Translations under genes and position numbers: made by a program
Shown here: positions 60,810-64,000 of the stretch, piece after piece
Layout: every line of letters starts with the position of its first letter
Position numbering within the stretch: position 1 is the stretch's first letter
Source: Limnanthes douglasii subsp. nivea
Lineage: Eukaryota > Streptophyta > Magnoliopsida > Brassicales > Limnanthaceae
Length of the DNA: 64,000 bases
Reading direction: 5' to 3'
NCBI GenBank assembly: GCA_036936605.1
Contig: JAUPFV010000002.1
Coordinates: forward strand, 125,100,376-125,164,375
The notes under the pieces: generated by a model
What the model was told of the DNA's origin: nothing
Databases searched by the model: none
The model's input: only the letters and a program-made list of their open reading frames with translations

Positions 60810-63254
60810 TTTTTGTCTTTCATCCAAATCTGAATCATGATTCATAACCTCACAGATCTGAGCTCTCTTCATCTTTTTTGATATTTCGTCTTTCTCGTGC
60901 TCTTTCTCTCCATCCTCGTGCTTACTTCAAAGGTAATATTTATTCTCTCACGTACATGTTTTATTTTTCCTTGTGTTGAAATGATTTTTTTGAGTCATGT
61001 TTAGCTCACTTGATATGATAGAAGTAAATTGGGTTATTTAATATGAGAGGATAGAGCTTCTTATTAATATTAATTAGTTCTACACATCACCAATGATACA
61101 ATTGGACTAAAACAATCTCTTTGGATCAGTAGTAATAGGTAGTCTTGGAAGTTAGATGTTCGTGGGTTCTTTTTAGTTGAGGCTGAGATATGAATATGGT
61201 GCTTGGCTTGCTAATTATTAATTATATATTAATATATTATATAATATGAGATAATAGGTTGTGTTGGTAATTGTTGTGCATCTCGTTAAAAACAAAATTC
61301 ATTAAAGATTATATTTGGGATATTTAGTGCCTTCAAAACTCATTTTGACCTTGGATAAATTGGCTTGCGTTCGGCGTTGTAGAATGGATATGCTAAGTAT
61401 ATAAGATTGGGAGTGGTAGAGACACTGCAACCTTGCCTATTCCATGAATTTTCTATTAGTCAGATGAGAGATAATGGGAAAATGAAAACTTTTCGTCCAG
61501 TGCAGGTGGAGATGAATCTATTTTTAACACGTTCTGTAAAATTATGATCAAGGTGTATGTATGTACACATATCCTAACATGGTTGATGGTTCGATTAGTT
61601 GATTGCATTTAAGGTAATTTTTGATACAATTGTATAAATATGCTATCAAGTATAACATATATTTGAGATCTAACTTTTATTTTATATTTGTATGAGCTTC
61701 AAATTGGAGAAATCAACTTCAAAGTTCGTATTTTTTAAAAATTTAATCATTTGTTGTATTTTTTTAAAATTTAATCATTTGTTGTTCAAAATAAAATTTA
61801 TATAATGTAATGTTTTTTAATATTATTTAAGATTTTAATTTGATACTATGAGATTTTATATTTTATTTCACATTATGTAGTTATGTGAGCTTCTTTTTTT
61901 CTTCCTATTTTTGTGTCTAACAGGTTGTATTCGTGTTGAACATGTGTATCATGTTAATTAAAATCTCGTTTCAAAAACAAAATGGTCTGATTATAAAATA
62001 CCATAAAACTTATTCGCGGCATATATCACATAAAAAAAATTGAAGATAAAAAATTTAAAATTTAAAACATATGTTTTTTCATAAAAAAATGTGATAATAA
62101 TATCTCCTCAACAATGAATCTGCTATATAGTAGTAGAATTTTTACATATTAATCGATGCTTAATCATCCAAATGTTAACTGTGATATTTTCCTATAATTA
62201 TTAACGTAGACAGAGATTTGGTTTTGGATTCCAAATTTTGGAAAATCTATAAATTTAGAACAAAAATCTATAAGTTTAAAACAAAAAGCTATAAATTTAA
62301 TCTCTAACGGAGAAGACTATCACCAAAATCAAGTTGCAAAATATTCCACAAATAATCATTTCATCATTTCATATAACTCTAACCTTTCAAATTTTATTTT
62401 ATTTTTCTTATTCTTTTAATTTCTTTTGTAATTTTTATTCTTCTAAAACTAGTTTGTTTTTTTTATCTAATTCCCTTTCTACCTCACCTATATTTTCCGA
62501 GAAAAGAGAGAAATAATAGGGTCGGTGAGCAGACCACAATAGTACAGGAAAAGATGAAGAAAAATACTAAAGAACTAACAGAAAAGATTCACTATGGATT
62601 TACATTTGAAGGAGAAGATGAAGAAAAGTACTGCAAAATTAAGAGAAAAAGATTCACTCTTTAAAGAGTTCATCGGAGATTCATTCTGAGGCAAATGACG
62701 TTGCACTAGCAACATCATCTTCAGAGCCAACCTATCATCCTCTTGTGCATAAGACATGATTTCAAGGGGTAAAATGAGAAGCTTGACAAGCCAAAATTGC
62801 TGTACCTATCCTATTTAAAAATCTAAACGAATAAAGTCGGAATGTGTCGCATGTTTTCAATGTTTTCTTTCAGTAATATTTGATCCAACATAGTTTAGTT
62901 TCATGTTACGAGAATAAACCCGCAATGGGCGAGATGGTATACTTAAAAAGGGGTACAAAACAAAAAGAATATGACCTGTAGTTTGATGCAAATGAATGAT
63001 GAATGAATGGTATGAGTTTCCATAGTTATGGAGAGTAACTGAATGTTTATCCCACATCGATTTAGATAGAAATTGATGAAGCATATATATAGAAAAGAGG
63101 GTTCTAATCAAATGCGCTACCATGGGATTGAGTGAATGGGCTACTGTCTACTGACTGGCCCAGGAATTTCCCCGGAGCCTTGGATCTTTTTAGAAGATAA
63201 ATAGGCCAAAGTATGGCCGATCGAGACAGTTATTCACTTGGTTCCGTAATTGGA

Positions 63255-63356
63255 AAATATTTGTAGAAGATAATATTTGTAGAAGATAATATTTGTAGAA
63301 GATAAATAGGGCTACCATAAAATGGTTTTCAACTGAGATAATATTTGTAGAAGATA
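63255..63356. repeat. 16-bp tandem repeat plus one displaced copy
   Basis: AATATTTGTAGAAGAT is repeated three times at about 63257-63304, and once more at about 63340-63355 after a 35-bp spacer. Confidence 0.85.
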
Positions 63357-63466
63357 AATAATGCTTTGCTTTTTAAATTTTCTTTTATCCTCCTTTATCG
63401 CAAACTAACATCCAAAACAACTAATTACGTGTTACATTTTTGTTAAAAAAATCTAACTTTATCTTG

Positions 63467-63553
63467 TTACATTTTGTTTTTCTGTTCTTATTGAATGTTT
63501 TATAAATTACATTTTGTTTTTCTGTTCTTATTGCAATTTGAATGTTTTATAAA
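63467..63553. repeat. About 40-bp tandem duplication
   Basis: The block TTACATTTTGTTTTTCTGTT...GAATGTTTTATAAA occurs at 63467-63506 and again at 63507-63553, the second with a small insertion (CAATTT). Confidence 0.85.
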
Positions 63554-63867
63554 GAAAATATTATGTAGATTAGGGTTTTGAATGGTACACCCAAACAAAC
63601 AAATAAATGTTAGGAAACACGTAGTTATCTTACCGTGAAGTTAGCACAGAATTTAACAAAGTGGTAACATGTTGGGATTTTACAAAGGACAAAGAACACA
63701 TAACAAAGAACAGAAGAAAGACCGGAGTCATAAAAGATATACTTTTTTTTAACTTGATCTGTCAATTATTAAATGAACCAGATAATTTACAGCTTAGTAG
63801 AAAGATGTGAATCAAAAGACTAGTGAATAGACAAATGGAGAGTCTAGTCTAAAACAATTTACAAGTG

Positions 63868-63985
63868 TGTTGAGATACAGAGTAAACTAAAACCCTATCC
63901 TAAACTTGTTGAGATACAGAGTAATAGAAAACCCTATTCTAGACTTGTTGAGATTCAACCCTCTGGACCTGTTGAGATTGAAGCC
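63868..63985. repeat. TGTTGAGAT-based degenerate tandem repeat
   Basis: TGTTGAGATACAGAGTAA with AAAACCCTAT occurs twice with a period of about 39-40 bp, followed by two shortened copies (TGTTGAGATTCAACC, TGTTGAGATTGAAGCC). It runs almost to the window end. Confidence 0.8.
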
Positions 63986-64000
63986 GAAACTTAAGGACCA

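Larger units (their letters stand above)
60810..64000. other. AT-rich region without recognisable genes
   Basis: Both strands were scanned; the short open frames are low-complexity (Phe/Ile/Lys/Asn-rich) and show no motifs. There are several short tandem repeats (listed separately) and A/T runs. A TTTTTTGATATTTCG...CTTTCTCTCC stretch near 60870-60960 has a CT-rich look but no coding region behind it. Confidence 0.4.

Noticed and set aside
62334..62757. Short frames with Phe/Ser/Leu-rich products
   Set aside because: Low-complexity translations of AT-rich DNA, overlapping on both strands with no gene-like features.

Overview
The window is plant nuclear DNA, most likely from a dicot. It holds one spliced homeobox gene, one tRNA-Gly gene, and about 55 kb of mostly nested and decayed retroelements: Ty3/gypsy of the Tat type, Ty1/copia, L1-type LINEs, and a scrap of a Mutator-like transposase. 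There is no bacterial-style operon. The only apparently live host genes are a short RLT-like homeobox gene (1695-4405, +, six exons) and tRNA-Gly(GCC) (27943-28013).

Layout. 1-600: gypsy protease/RT scrap. 1.5-4.4 kb: homeobox gene. 5.2-6.7 kb: 5' part of an L1 LINE, cut by a gypsy fragment (6709-9878). 10.0-10.3 kb: integrase end of another gypsy lineage. 10.8-27.5 kb: a three-level nest. An old minus-strand copia is split by a plus-strand copia (12671-27175), whose 3' LTR is split by a young minus-strand gypsy ('gypsy-1', 16104-27032). Gypsy-1 has 332-bp LTRs differing at one position and a perfect GTAGT target duplication. 28.5-31.9 kb: a decayed plus-strand gypsy ('gypsy-D') carrying an inserted LTR-like block. 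32.7-50.0 kb: one L1 LINE opened by a solo LTR (33035-33401, TSD ATTTC), a complete gypsy ('gypsy-2', 34685-45124, TSD TCATC) and a decayed gypsy ('gypsy-3', 46018-49471). 50.1-60.6 kb: plus-strand 'gypsy-4', with an internal partial duplication and a solo LTR. 60.6 kb to the end: a MULE scrap and AT-rich sequence with short tandem repeats.

The most interesting system is shared by the Tat-type elements. Gag-protease and RT-RNaseH-integrase are separated by one in-frame UAG, which in the best copies is followed by CAAUUA, the tobamovirus-type leaky-stop context. About 60-105 nt after the pol stop lies a short hairpin whose stem covaries between elements while its GTGGC loop is constant. Between pol and the 3' LTR, three elements (gypsy-1, -2, -4) carry a large gene on the strand opposite to gag-pol. 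In all three this antisense gene has a phase-1 intron of 72-80 nt at the same protein position. In gypsy-1 and gypsy-2 it also has an ACACGTGTC G-box and a TATA box upstream. Its predicted protein has a conserved core (FNWGLRFPLD ... CPSQL.PNAWYTL), a basic stretch, a coiled coil and an acidic tail. A variable tandem-repeat zone lies between the antisense gene and pol in gypsy-1 and gypsy-4. Coordinates for decayed elements are approximate; all similarity calls are from reading translated motifs, not from database searches.
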